Origin: Larimichthys crocea | Lineage: Eukaryota > Chordata > Actinopteri > Sciaenidae | DNA length: 64,000 nucleotides | Assembly (NCBI RefSeq): GCF_000972845.2 | Contig: NC_040025.1 | Location: 16,184,126 to 16,248,125, forward strand | Direction of reading: 5' to 3' | Shown here: piece after piece, positions 1-16,209 of the stretch | Numbering within the stretch: position 1 is the stretch's first letter | How the letters are laid out: the number at the start of each line of letters is the position of its first letter | Position numbers and translations under genes: made by a program | The notes under the pieces: model-generated | Databases searched by the model: none | The model's input: the letters and a program-made list of their open reading frames with translations, nothing else | What the model was told of the DNA's origin: nothing

Positions 1-3000
1 AGTCAGCCTTCAACACCGCCTTGCAGAGAGAAAATTAATTGCACCTGAATGTATCCTCGGCTGACTCACAGCTGCTGAAAAATAAACACATTCTTTGTAT
101 AATTGAAATGGCACAATAAGTGCATTAATTAATATCATGTGCATATTGTATCCCATTCAGGGTAGAGCTGCGGCGAGCAGCTTCCCAGAACAGCGAGCAT
201 GTTGGGAGACATCTTTGTTTTGCTTGTCTGCTACGCATCATGGTTTGTGACATCTGGATCATCTAAAAGATAAACGGCTGTGTAAGCTTGATAGAGTAAT
301 TGCTCTGATTTTGATAGGCTACCAGCTACACATTTGTCTAGCAGCCAGAAAGTTTGGTTTGAAAATCATCTGGGACATAAAAAAAAAGTTTGTTTAATTA
401 GATTTGTATTTAGTTTTTGAGAGATATACTGTATGAACGAGGTTGCTTTTGAGGAACTGTGCAGTAGTTTAAAGATGTAAATTAGATTAATACTGTACCA
501 TTCTGTCAACACGTTAGTCCAGGTAGTGTGTGAATGCCCACCTGTGTTTGCACTGCAGAGGTCTGGAGGATTTCAATCCTCCGGGACCATCTCGTCTCCA
601 TCCTAAAAGTTTGTAGAGCTTCTGCCTGCTTCTCCCCTGAGATGCTGGAGGAGGAAAGAGAAGGATAAAAGACATGTATCCCCATGGGGAAGTTCAATCT
701 GTGCTTTTGACCTACTGTGCCTGCTTATGAGTTAGTTTAAGTGGGAAAGGGTGCTTCACACAAACACACCTCAGCCAGCCACGCTTGACAACAATGCTAA
801 CTAATGAGCAAATATACCTTTCCTCACACTCAAGGGAGCTTCAATCAACCATTAAAAATGAATACATTTCTCAAGTATCAGTCATACAGCAAGAAGTCGC
901 AAGCTAAACACACATTACTCAAATAGTCAAAGGTCATGAGTGGTGTTAAGTATTGCTAAGACTGTTTTAACCTTACGAGTCAGCGTCAGGAAAATTATGA
1001 ACGGCTGCCATCTAGCGGAATAAAGCTAAAATTACAAACTTTAAATTATTTAAACAAAACAAACAAACTTATGAGATGGATGAGGGCAAAGCAATTCAAA
1101 CCCACCTGTTACCTGCACAGAATGAGGTGAACACGTACAAAAGTAAAATATTAAAGTTGTTTTATTTTAGACAGGGATAATGGGGTTAGTTAGCCTGGAG
1201 AGTGTCCAAATGTTAATTTAACGCTGATATCCATGAGCAGAACAGGTTTAACTTTAGTCTACTAGAAAATACAACATTAATTTACACGGCAGTGCAACGA
1301 CGTCAACATTAACCGCCGTTAAATGAGCCGTTGATAACCATTGGTAACGGTTACCTGGAGCTGGATACATTCCAACTGAACGTTACGCTAACGTTAGCAG
1401 GTAACCTACGCACCTTCACCTTGGAGCAGATACGGAGGAAGGGTCCAATTTTTTTGGGGGGGGGGGTGGATAGATCCTGAATTTTAGCAGGTAACGATCA
1501 CAAACTGTTTATAAGACGTGTGGCAGGATACAGCTTCGATTTAAGCTCATTGCAGATTAGTTTGATCACTCAGAGTAAACAAAACCGACACATTTTCCTG
1601 ATGCTGTGACTGAACCCCCCCACTCCAGCCTCAGACAAGGTGCTGGCTGTGGGCACTGCCCGCTGAGGAAAACAGAAGACGCAGAGGCAGGGGGAGGAAA
1701 AGAAAACAAGTAAGGCATTTAAAACTGAAAGTGGCTGGTTTCATGGTCAACAATGTGCAGCTGTGTTTAGTCTACAAGTTTTAAAATAATGTTTGTTGAT
1801 GTAATGTTGACAAGATGTCGGGTCATTGTCGGGACTTTATAGACCAGTTCCCTATGATAGACCACCTGTGAAAGGAGATTTACTCAAGTACTGTAATGCA
1901 AATTTGAGATACTTGTACACTCATTATTTAAAAGTTTTGGTTACAAGTTGCTTTACAAATGAAGATTTTTGCATACAAAACATGTAAAGAGATTATAAAT
2001 TATGTTTTGCTACAAATAAAACTACAACAACAGTGCACAGCTGGATCGATGAATTGATTGGCAGAAAATTAATTGGCAAATATTTTTGTAGCCATTTTGA
2101 CATGAAATAGCAGGGTCAAAGCAGGTGTTCCCAATGATACTAATTAAGGTCCTGTTCCACTTGTTGCAGCAGAGACTTTCCAATAAGCCAATCAATTAGT
2201 TTTATTAGAAGCAGCTGTGTTTACCCTACTATTTTAGGTCAAAATAGCTATTGTGAAAAAGATATATCGTTAAAGTATTTTTTTCTTTTTGTTGAAAAAA
2301 ATGTCTTGGTTCCAGTTTTACAAACATTTGCTGCTTCTCTCTTTAATTATTTATTTAGAAAATTTTTAGGTCTGTAGTATTGGTTTCACCAAACAGCATC
2401 GTGATGCTGTCACTTTATACTCAGGGTAATTGTGACTATATTTCCCACTATTTTCAGAAGTTTTACAAATCAAACAAACAATTGATAAATCAAGAAAATT
2501 AACCCCAGATTAATCCATATTGAAAGTAATCATTAGTTGCTGTCCCAGACAAAATAGTTTAAAATGATCTCCACTTCAACCAGCAACAGCATAATCCTGC
2601 TTTTAGTTTAATTTAGTTTAATTATATAATAGTAGCCGTGACTATTTTCATTTTCCTGATTAAAAACACAAAGTAACATTTTCAATGCAGGACTTGTACC
2701 TATAACATGTTTTTAAAGTGTGATATTAGTGCTTTTACTTAAGTAAAGGATATGAGTACGTCCTCCAACTTTCCTGGCGTGTGATGTCAAAGGACACCTG
2801 AGGTCACACAGTGGATGACACAGAACATACTGTATCCCCTTTTTAATCTGTATTAGTTTATCAGAAATAAAGATAAAAAACTAAACTTCTTTACTGTGTG
2901 AAGTTAGGTTTGGTGATGAAAGGACCAAACTGTGATTTTAGTCCATTAATTATAAATCACATATAGTTTTTACAGCATTGCCAACTTTTTTTAAAAAGAT

Positions 3001-3217
3001 ATCATAGTTTACTAGAATTTTTAATATGTCACTTGTTTCAGGTGAGAGCATGTGTTCAAATCATTTTGCTGAGACTCAAACCTCAGTGATTTCTTTGATT
3101 AATCAATTGATTGATTAGTCTATAAAATGGTGAAAATAGTGAAAAACCATAATTTTTAAGACCCTGAGATGATATCTGCAGAATGCTTTTTTGTTGTTGT
3201 CTGAACAGCAGTCAAGT

Positions 3218-3264
<47 letters not shown>

Positions 3265-3999
3265 TCATTTCAGATGTACTCTAATTAGCTTGATAGGTCA
3301 GGGATCTATCAAATATCCTGTCATCAAAGTATTGTACTGTAGCTAAGCCTCTGGGTTGGTGAAAAGTTCTCCATCATCCTAAATGTGAGAATGTCATTTT
3401 AATGCTAGAAACTACAAGATTTGTGTTATCCTCTACAACATGTGAAGATCAGGTGATTGCATGTTTTCCTTCTGGATAAAACTTCCAAGAACGCAGCTTT
3501 GGATTTCTGTTTGTTAACCAACTTGAATTGTCATTTGAGAACACTTTGAAGTTTTTCAAAGTAGTCTTTGCTTTCAACTGCAGCATCAAATAACAGGAAA
3601 GTAGCAAAGACAGTCTCCATAAAAATGGGAAATATAATATGGGAGGCTGTGCCTACATTTAAAATAGGAAAACAGTCAGCTCCTGTTTTAGTGAATTAGG
3701 TAAAACATGCAAAAACAAACAAATTAGACATACAGTCAGAGGAGCTTCCTGTTGAAGACAGGTGGTATGCAATTCTCTGTAACTGCAGTCACGTCTAAAA
3801 CTCACCATATTCACGCAGGGATTACGAGCTGATTATTTCTTCAGAATTGCAAAAGCCGCACATACCACAAGTACGCACGTTTCTCAAAGTGTGCCAAATC
3901 CTTAAATTAGCTTTCATTATTAAGACAATCCACCTTATGTGCATTGTTTTACAGAAGACTACTTTTATCCTATGAAAATGTTAAAGGAAGAATTTTTCT
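1..3999. other. Gene-free left flank
   Basis: No open reading frame here looks like a known protein, and no chain of exons with matching splice phases could be built. The sequence is mostly AT-rich. Around 1280-1460 it is richer in CpG with several AACGTTAGC-like words, and a short T/G homopolymer follows at about 1448-1467. A purine-rich stretch at 1620-1710 is followed by a weak donor-like GTAAGG, so a non-coding first exon of an unseen gene is possible but not supported. Confidence 0.5.
3217..3264. repeat. (TAAC)n microsatellite
   Basis: About twelve near-perfect tandem copies of the tetranucleotide TAAC. Unique AT-rich sequence lies on both sides, with no coding context. Confidence 0.95.
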
Positions 4000-4611
4000 A
4001 AGCATTTTTTAAAGGCAGTGACAGCCAGACTGAAGCATACTAAACACAAACAGAAGCACTGCATTGGGTGGGGACGTTAATGTGGTATTTTTGTGAGGTG
4101 TTTACATCAAGGCTGCATTGACGGTTACACGAAGAAGTGGTTTTGAAATGCACATTAAGTCAAAGGTTATAAAACTAGCAAAATACCCAGTCTTACCCTG
4201 TCTAAATTATAACACAACGTAAGGTACTCTTCAGCGCACCGCTCAGGATGGTGATGGGTGCAGTTAAGGTCACACTGGTCTGTGTGTTTGTTGTCAAAGA
4301 AAATACTCATATTTGACATACAGTGAGTTTTGCACATATTGTGATTATTTGTACTGTCAAATGTGAATGCAATTGTGTCATTCTGCAGAGTTGCCTTTGT
4401 ACTGTTTGAATTGCACCTGGAATTTGTATGTGGGAGCAGTAAAAATAGGTTTTCCACTGCAGGAAAAAAAAAAAGAGGTCAGACGTAACCAGAAACAGAC
4501 AACAAAGGTCTGTCTCACAGGCTAAAAGGTCACGAGATTAAAAAGCAGTCTAAGTTTCAAAGTTAGCCCTTTTCATTGTTGGTTGTTTTCTTTGTGTTTC
4601 AAAGGATATAC

Positions 4612-4690
4612 AAAACCTACATTTACATTTCATTTAGCTGACGCTTTTATCCAAAGCGACTCACAAAAAAGGGAAACAATTACGGTACAG
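4612..4690. repeat. Dispersed teleost repeat motif (TTTAGCTGACGCTTTTATCC type)
   Basis: Contains the words ACATTTACATTT, TTTAGCTGACGCTTTTATCC and AAAGCGACT in the order found in a very common family of short interspersed repeats in fish genomes. The second block has it at about 13150-13235 with small gaps, and a decayed relative lies at about 54290. I recognise the motif from memory and cannot name the family with certainty. Confidence 0.6.
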
Positions 4691-5428
4691 GCTTACAATG
4701 TACAACAAGTGTATTTGTTACACAAATCTGAAATATATTTAGATTTTAAATCTAAGAACACCCCATTTTATGTATGTATGTGTGTGTGTGTATATATATA
4801 TACTAATATTAATGTATTTTTTTTATTGAAAATGTGAACTAAGCTTTATATTCGTAGTGATTGTCATTTTCACTTATGTTCACATGATTAGTCAACACAT
4901 TCACGTCCTCACATTCTTAATGTAATTTTGAATGGTAAGTATGCCCAAATTTGTGGCTATGTGCTGAAGATGCTGCTGCAGATATATTCCAGTGCCTTAA
5001 TTATGCTAGGATGAATCATGGATTCCCTACTGTGGCCAGATCATAACTTATTTCCTCAGGCCAAAATTTTTAACTTTACAGTGTTTGCAGCAGTACTTAA
5101 TCAGACTAGTGCACCTCTTGTAAAACTGGTATAATTTCCTCTAAATGTTATAAATATGGGGGTTTAGTCTCCATGTTAATATAGCTCTTGTAACATAATA
5201 TAATATTATAATATAATATATATAATAGAATTAATCTGTTCCCAGATTAGAGGCAGCTATCCAAATCATAAATTTCACTTCTTTACATCCTAAAATCTGA
5301 CATAGATATAGCTGTATAAATAAAAAATCCAAAGGAGCTGCTGTGAATGTATTTGTACTTAACTGTCTTAATTGAAAGATTATGCAATTTCTACAAAGTA
5401 TGTATAAAACTTGAATTGTTTGGGATGT

Positions 5429-5608
5429 TGATTATCTCAGTTGGTAGAGCATCTGCCCCATGTACAAAGGCTGAGCAGCGGCCCAGGGTTCAAATCCGAC
5501 CTGCGTCCCTTTGCTGCATGTCGTTCCCCATCTCTCTCTACCCACATTCCTGTCACCTTTCAGCTATCTCGGTCAAAAATAAAGCTTGAAAAAGGCCACA
5601 AAAAAAAC
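5429..5608 (+). mobile_element. tRNA-derived SINE (copy 1)
   Basis: An RNA polymerase III A box (CTCAGTTGGTAGAGC, 5436-5450) and B box (GGTTCAAATCC, 5487-5497) sit at tRNA-like spacing. They are followed by a non-tRNA body, a pyrimidine-rich CTCTCTCTACCC segment, AATAAAGC and an A-rich tail. This is the layout of a tRNA-derived SINE rather than a working tRNA: there is no acceptor-stem pairing and sequence between the boxes is inserted. The same element occurs in the duplicated block at about 14022-14200. Confidence 0.8.
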
Positions 5609-7639
5609 TAAATTGTTTTGTGAAATAAATAATTAAATCTCTTAAATATTGCCTGCTTGTTTTTTGTATTGTTGCACAAGAGATGGTGAGAGAATATTAA
5701 TGTATCTCAAGTGAAAAATAAATACAACAGTATGGATGCCATTATAGTCAAACTAGAGGAAATCACTTTTACAATAAACGTAACTTTATTGACAGTAAAA
5801 AGTTTTGAGAATATCGAGGGGCACGCATTTGTAACTGCAAGAACATCTTGGAAAGCAACATGACTTTTTGAAATACGGTAATGAGGCAGTTGTACATCTT
5901 TAACTTTTGAGGTAAAGTGTTTTGTCATGTTACATCATTCACAAAATATCGTATAACATTGAAAAGTCCACATGAGGAGACAAAAAACCCATGCCTCATT
6001 TTCACCTCTTTGAAATTTCTTCACATTTCAAAAATAATTCACAATTCAGGGAAAAAGCAGAAAATGACAAGCACACATGCTATATTCCATTCACACACAC
6101 TTCTCTACTTATCAAACCAAGTGCATTTTTAGATTTACTTTTTTCTCAAACAGTTTCAAGTATATTTTTGCTTGCAATTAAAGGAAATTAAGTTAACTAA
6201 CTATGAAGCAGCAAACCCACAATAACAAGTAAGAATACTGAGTTTGGTCTCATTCGTGTTCCCAATATTAACATTATCAGATAACTCACCATACTGTAGC
6301 AATAAGGTTTTTGGGTGCTATAAAGAAGCAGGAGGTAACATTTCATGGACTTGAGGAATATGCTGGATAAGATTTGGAATATAGCTGATTAAATACACCA
6401 AGGCAGAAACAAACAACACTAAATAGATAATCACAAGTGATAACTGAACAAACTGATTGATTTTTAAATAATTAATTTGTTAATTCACTTACATTATGCA
6501 AATTGTTTAACATCTCAGCTTCAACCGCCGAGTGCAAAAACCACAAAAGAACAAACGTGAGTGTAGACCGCTGAACCAGTGTAACGCTGTGGGATTCAGT
6601 AGAAGGCCGGCTCCGTTAAAAATACACTGGTGTTGCAAATTAGATGATCAGTTATTGTGAGTGTTATGCAATTTATCAGTGCAGTAGAACAATCACAGAA
6701 AAAAAAAATTGTAAAGCCATCGAGTGCTTCGGCAAAGATGTTCATATATAAGCAGGGAACCTAAAAGTGCAGTCCCGTACAGGTGTAGCACCCTGGGCCA
6801 TCTCAGTCAGACTCTTACTGTACACTACATGGCTCATGGTCTGATCTGCACCAGTATTCTAAGGCTCACTTTAAAATCCAAAAGACTTTAAAACCTGAAG
6901 ACCCGTTTCACCCTCAGATTCATGATTTTTTTCTTTGTCCTGATAGTCTCAATGTGCGGCTGCAAATATTCTCTCTATATCTGAGGTGACTTCACACACT
7001 GTTGAACCATGCTGTAAACAATGTATTCCTACAGTAGCGTACTACCATAGGAGTTAAGGCAATCCATTTCTGTGCTTCGTCTGTGACAAAAGCTCCTCCC
7101 AAAACCCAGAGGCACAAAGCTCTCAGTGCATATTAAGCTTACCTGACACAAAATACCCTCGTCAATCACAAAAACAAAGCTCTTAGTACATACTAAGCGT
7201 ACCAAATATAATTTTTAAAATGTACATGCTTTTCTTAACTACCTGTGCACATGACCTCTCAAAAGTGCTAACTAAATCACTTAGCAAAAGATGGCTAGTC
7301 AAGATTTTTGAGCACCAGTTCCCCTCCAGTTTTTTTTTTCTTAGTTAAGAGGAAATCCCCAAAGAAGGCACTTTTGAAGCAAAACCAGACGTTTTGCTAG
7401 ATGATTTGATATGGGAGTGCAATCAATCATAGAATGTAATTTGCCTCCACTAAACTTTAAATATTGAGGTGAAAATATTTTTCACTCTGCTTTAGTTTAA
7501 TAAATATTCTCACAATAAAATCACAAATCCTTTTACTTACACTTGGGATTTAAAGCAACTGATCTGGTGCAGAACAAACGTGAGCCCACAACAAGAGAGC
7601 AACAGCCACCTCTCCTCATCCGACCACTATCGCCTCTCC

Positions 7640-10732
<3,093 letters not shown>

Positions 10733-10880
10733 TCTCTCACCAGATGCCTACAGAAATAAGATTTAAAACAGATTGTCAATATTACTTTTAATGATCCAAT
10801 CACGCCCAACTTTCCAAATCTTCGGCACATCAAAATGCACATGTAATACTTTTAATACTAACCATATAAAATATACTTAC

Positions 10881-10930
10881 CAGCTGTTTGTTGGTACAAG
10901 AATACAGCTAGGAAACCGATAGCTTTATGC
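10881..10930 (-). other. Candidate ikzf4 5' UTR exon end
   Basis: On the minus strand, CAACAAACAGCTG is followed by a perfect donor GTAAGT at 10880, upstream of the first recognised coding exon. No ATG-led frame continues from it, so it would be non-coding. The left (3') edge is defined by the donor, while the 5' boundary given is arbitrary. The second block has the same donor near 19400. Confidence 0.35.
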
Positions 10931-11639
10931 TTTCAGTTCCAAGTGTCTAATAATAAGTTCACTGTAATGAACTAATCTTGTAAACTTGGGTTCTGCCCTG
11001 CTATTTCTGTATCTATGTAGATTCTTCTGCACCGTGGCCAGCAAATGAATATGAGCAGCTTCACATTTATAGTAAGCTAATGGAGTGTGGAGGAGGGGTT
11101 TAAAACTAATGGGGGTGGACAAAATAATGGAACACCTTACACTAAAAAGATCTTGTGCAACACCCACAAATTTCTCTCCAATGGAAGATTTGACAAGATC
11201 TCAACAAAGTTGAAAGTTAAAATAACATCGAAAGTGAACTGATCCCAGGAGGGAAATGTATCATCTGAAGAAGATGAGCGGTAGAGAGGAAAAAAAAGGT
11301 GTAGGAAAAAAATACTATGGTGGCCTACTATAGAGACAGTATGAAACAAAATCTGAGTTAGAGAACTGTATATAGTGTATTAACCTAACCAATGTGCATA
11401 CATTGTGCTTATGATTAACATACATGCAGGTCAATATATATCGTAAACTTTATATTGAATTTATTTGAGACTACATTTATATATTGTGTTTATGTATATG
11501 TATACAATAGGCTACTATGTGGTTAATACTGTAGATTATAGGTACAGTTACTCCACTGCAGACAATAAAGTAAGCCATGTAGACCATACACTGGGGGTGC
11601 TGAGTTACATTTTCAGACATGCAGCATGTTGATTATATA

Positions 11640-12473
11640 TGAGTGGAGTTAAGGTGATGCTCTGTTGAATTCAATGTTAAAAGACAGGCAAAAACACACA
11701 GATGTGCAGTGCTGCACCTTTCGCTCAATGGATGACAACAATGGACAGAGAGGAGACTGAGGGGGAGAAAGGAGATAAGAGGAAAGGAGAGGAGGAGGAG
11801 GAGGGGGAGCACAATGCATCGCAGGGAAAATTAATATCCTGGCATTGGCCACACACGGGGAGCAACAGGCTCTGATACAGCCGGGAGACGCGCCAGTCAC
11901 ACTAGGGCACGGCGATTAAAAAAAAAAAAAAAAAAAAGGAACGCACATCAGCGCCGACACTTGACTGATTTTCTACCTGACATGGACGACTGTGCAGTAA
12001 AACACATTTTCACACTAACTATCATGCTTCTCTATATAACCGTGACTACTTGTCTTAACTGCTCGGTGTTATTTTTATTTTTATTTTTTTGGGTGTATTA
12101 CGGCACCTATCAGCTCATGGACGGTCGAGACAGCGGCGAGACATAACGGCAATTTGTTGCAGGAGTTGCCACTGTCCTAAATTGTCCGCATGAACGCAGC
12201 TGTCATCAAACATCGAGCACGTCAAACTGGCCTGAGCTATAACAATGTTTCTCATGAGCCGTTGCTATGGCACCCGACCACACGACAAATGGCATTCAGC
12301 CCTTACCAAGTACTCAAAAACATGCCGTGCTTCCGATTTCAAAGCGACAGATGATCTTACGAAGCGCCGCGGTGAAGTCCACAAGCCTCTTCCTTACCTG
12401 GCGACCGATCGGTGTTTTCCTTTTTTAATTGTCTGGATAGCTGTTTGTTTTCCCAGGCGACGACAGCATCTCC

Positions 12474-12478
<5 letters not shown>
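11640..12478 (-). promoter_or_regulatory. Possible ikzf4 promoter/first-exon region
   Basis: Sequence upstream of ikzf4 becomes richer in GC and CpG (GCGCCGCGG, CGACCGATCGG, GGTCGAGACAGCGGCGAG) compared with the surrounding AT-rich DNA, and includes purine-rich tracts at 11750-11815. This fits a vertebrate promoter for the minus-strand gene, but no TATA box or mapped start can be shown. The assembly breaks just beyond it in poly-T. Confidence 0.35.
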
Positions 12479-12505
<27 letters not shown>

Positions 12506-12535
12506 NNNNNNNNNNNNNNNNNNNNNNNNNNNNNN
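12506..12535. other. Assembly gap (30 N)
   Basis: Thirty undetermined bases follow a T homopolymer of about 25 bases. The sequence to the right restarts at the equivalent of position 4000, so this is a join between overlapping contigs or a patched gap rather than missing unique sequence. Confidence 0.98.
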
Positions 12536-14021
12536 TGAAGCATTTTTAAAGGCAGTTGACAGCCAGACTGAAGCATCTAAACACAAACAGAAGACTCATT
12601 GGGTGGGGCGTTACTGTGGGATTTTGGTGAGTGTTTACATCAAGGCTGCTGACGGTTACACGAAGACGTGTTTTGAAAATGCACATAAGTCAAATGTTAT
12701 AAAACTAGCCAAATACCCAGTCTTGACCCTGTCTAATTATAAAACAACGTAAGGTTTTACTCTTCGCGCACCGCTCAGGATGGTGATGGGTGAGTGTAAG
12801 GTCACACTGTCTGTGTGTTTGTTGTCAAAGGAAAATACTCATATTTGACCTGTACAGTGAGTTTTGCACATATTGTTGATTGATTTGTACTGTCAAATGG
12901 GAATGCAATTGTGTCCATTCTGCAGAGTTGCCTTTTGTCTGTTTGAATTGCACTGGAATTTGTAGTGGAGCAGTAAAATAGGTGTTTCCACGGCAGGAAA
13001 AAAAAAAAAGAGGTCGACGTACACCAGAAACAGACAAACAAAGGTCTGTCTCAAGGCTAAAAGGTCACATATTAAAACATGCAGTCTAAGTTTTCAAAGT
13101 TGCCCTTTTCATTGTGGTTATTTTCTTTGTGTTTCAAAGGATATACAAAACCTACATTTCATTTCATTTAGCTGACGCTTTATCCAAACGACTCACAAAA
13201 AAAGGGAAGGACAATTCACGGTACATGCTACAATGTAACAACAAGTGTATTTTTGTTACACAAATCTGAAATATATGTAGATTTTACATCTAAGAACCCC
13301 ATTTTAATGTATGTAATGTGTTGGTGTGTATATATATATATATAAATACTATATTAGTAATTTTTTTTTTATTGAAAAAGGTGAACTAAGCTTTATATTC
13401 GTAAGTGATTGTCCATTTCATTCTGTTCACAGTGATTAGTCCAACACATTCACGTCCTACAATTGTAATGTAATTTTGAATGGTAATTAAATGCTCCAAA
13501 AATTTGTGGCTATTGTGCTGAAGATCTGCTGAAAAAAAACAGATTATATTCCAGTGCCTTAATTATGCTAGGATGAAATCATTGGATGCCCTACTGTGCC
13601 AATACATAACTTATTTCCTCTCATGGCAACAATTTTACTTTACAGTGTTTGCAGGAGGTACTTAAATATCAAGACTAGTGGCAACCTCTTGTTAAGTAAT
13701 ACTTGGGAGATTCCTCTAATTTATAAATATGGGGGGTTTAGTCTCCATGTTAATAAGGCTCTTGGTAACATAATATAATATAATATTATATAATATAATA
13801 TTAATATAATATAATATAAATCTGTTCCAGATTGAGGCAGCTATCCAAATCATAAATTGGTCACTTCTTTACATCCTGAAAAATCTGACATAGGACATAG
13901 CTGTATAAATTATAAAAATCCAAAGGAGCTGCTGTGGAAATGTATTTGACTTCAACTGTCTTAATGAAAAGATTATGCAATTCTACAAAGTATGTATTAA
14001 AACTGAATTGTTTGGGAATTT

Positions 14022-14200
14022 GATTTATCTCAGTTGGTAGAGCATTCTGCCCCATGATACAAAGGCTGAGCAGCGGCCCAGGGTTCAAATCCCGACCGGC
14101 GTCCCTTGCTGCATGCCGTCCCCTCTCTCTCTACCCACATGCCTGTCACCTTCAGGCTATCCGGTCAAAAAAATACAGTTGAAAAGGCCACAAAAAAAAA
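14022..14200 (+). mobile_element. tRNA-derived SINE (copy within duplicated block)
   Basis: Same element as at 5429-5608. The A box region CTCAGTTGGTAGAGC and the B box GGTTCAAATCC are intact, while the body carries several one-base gaps. Its presence at the matching offset shows it was copied with the block and is not an independent insertion. Confidence 0.78.
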
Positions 14201-16209
14201 CTAAATTGTTTTGTGTGAAATACATAATTAAATCTCTTAAATATTGCCTCTTGTTTTTTGTATTGTTGCACAGAGATGGTGAGACAATATTAATGTATCT
14301 CAAAGTGAAAAATAAATACAACAGTATGGATGCCATTAAGTCAAACTAGAGGAAATCACTTTTACAATAAACGTAACTTATTGACAGTAAAAAGTTTGAG
14401 AATATCGAGGGGCACGCATTTGTAACTGCAAGAACATCTTTGGAAAGCAACATGACTTTTTGAAATACGGTCAATGAGGCAGTTGTACATCTTAACTTTT
14501 GAGGTAAGTGTTTTGTCATGTTACATCATTCACAAAATATCGTATAACATGTGAAAAGTCCCACATGAGGAGACAAAAACCCATGCCTCATTTTCACCTT
14601 TTGAAATTTCTTCACATTTCAAAAATAATTACACAATTCAGGGGAAAAGCAGAAAATGACAAGCACACATGCCTATATTCCATTCACACACACCTTCTAC
14701 TTATCAAACCAAGTGCATTTTTAGATTACTTTTTTCTCAAACAGGTTCAAGTATATTTTTGCTTGCAATTAAAGGAAATTAAGTTAACTAACTATGAAGC
14801 AGCAACCCCAATAACAAGTAGAATACTGAGTTTGGTCTCATTCGTGTTCCCAATATTAACTTATCAGATACTCACCATACTGTAGCAATAAGGTTTTTGG
14901 GTGCTATAAAGAAGCAGGAGGTAACATTTCATGGACTTGAGGAATATGCTGGATAAGATTGGAATTATAGCTGATTAAATACACCAAGCAGAAACAAACA
15001 ACACAAATAGATAATCACAAGTGATAACTGAACAAAAAACCTGATTGATTTACATAATTAATTGTTAATTCACTTACATTATGCAAATTGGTTTAACATC
15101 TCAGCTCAACCGCCGAGTGCAAAAACCACAAAAAGAACAACGTGAGTGTAGACGCTGAACCAGTGTAACGCTGTGGATTCAGTAGAAGCCGGCTCCGTTA
15201 AAAAATACATGGTGTTGCAACTTAGATGATCAGTTATTGTGAGTGTTATGCAATTTATCAGTGCAGTAGAACAATCACAGAAAAAAAAATTGTAAAGCCA
15301 TCGAGGCTTCGGCAAAGATGTTCATAATAAGCAGGGAACCTAAAAGTGCAGTCCCGTACAGGTGTACACCCTGGGCCATCTCAGTCAGACTCTTACTGTA
15401 CACTACATGGCTCATGGTCTGATCTGCACCAGTATTCTAAGGCTCACTTTAAAATCCAAAGACTTTAAAACCTGAAGACCCGGTTCACCCTCAGATTCAT
15501 GATTTTTTCTTTGTCCTGATAGTCTCAATGTGCGGCTGCAAATATTCTCTCTATATCTGAGGTGACTTCACACACTGTTGAACCATGCTGTAAACAATGT
15601 TTCCTACAGTAGCGTATACATACAGGAGTTAAGGCAATCCATTTCTGTGCTTCGTCTGTGACAAAAGCTCCTCCCAAAACCCGAGGCCACAAAGCTCTCA
15701 GTGCCATATAAGCTTACCTGACACAAAATACCCTCGTTCAATCACAAAAAACAAAGCTCTTAGTACATACTAAGCGACCAAATATAATTTTTAAAATGTA
15801 CATGCTTTTCTTAACTACCTGTGCACATGACCTCTCAAAAGTGCTAACTAAATCACTTAGCAAAAGATGGCTAGTCAAGATTTTTGAGCACCGTTCCCCT
15901 CCAGTTTTTTTTTCTTAGTTAAGAGGAAATCCCCAAAGAAGGCACTTTTGAAGCAAAACAGACGTTTTGCTAGATGATTGATATGGGAGTGCAATCAATC
16001 ATAGATGTAATTTGCCTCCACTAAACTTTAAATATTGAGGTGAAAATATTTTTCACTCCTGCTTTAGTTTAATAAATATTCTCACAATAAAATCACAAAT
16101 CCTTTTACTACATTGGGATTTAAAGCAACTGATTCTGGTGCAACCAAACGTGAGCCCAAAACAAGAGAGCAACAGCCACCTCTCCTCATCCACCAACTAT
16201 CGCCTCTCC

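Noticed and set aside
506..697. 63-aa minus-strand frame
   Set aside because: No known domain, no convincing splice partners, and length within chance expectation.
3217..3264. CRISPR-like or regulatory array of short repeats
   Set aside because: Units are contiguous 4-mers without spacers in a vertebrate genome: a plain microsatellite. The same holds for the CATA, GATA and TG tracts.
4167..4457. 96-aa minus-strand frame
   Set aside because: Its counterpart in the second block is frame-broken and it resembles no known protein; it is probably chance, upstream of the repeat motif at 4612.
5436..5502. Functional tRNA gene (A and B boxes present)
   Set aside because: Extra sequence separates the boxes, no acceptor stem pairs, and a SINE body with an A-rich tail follows.
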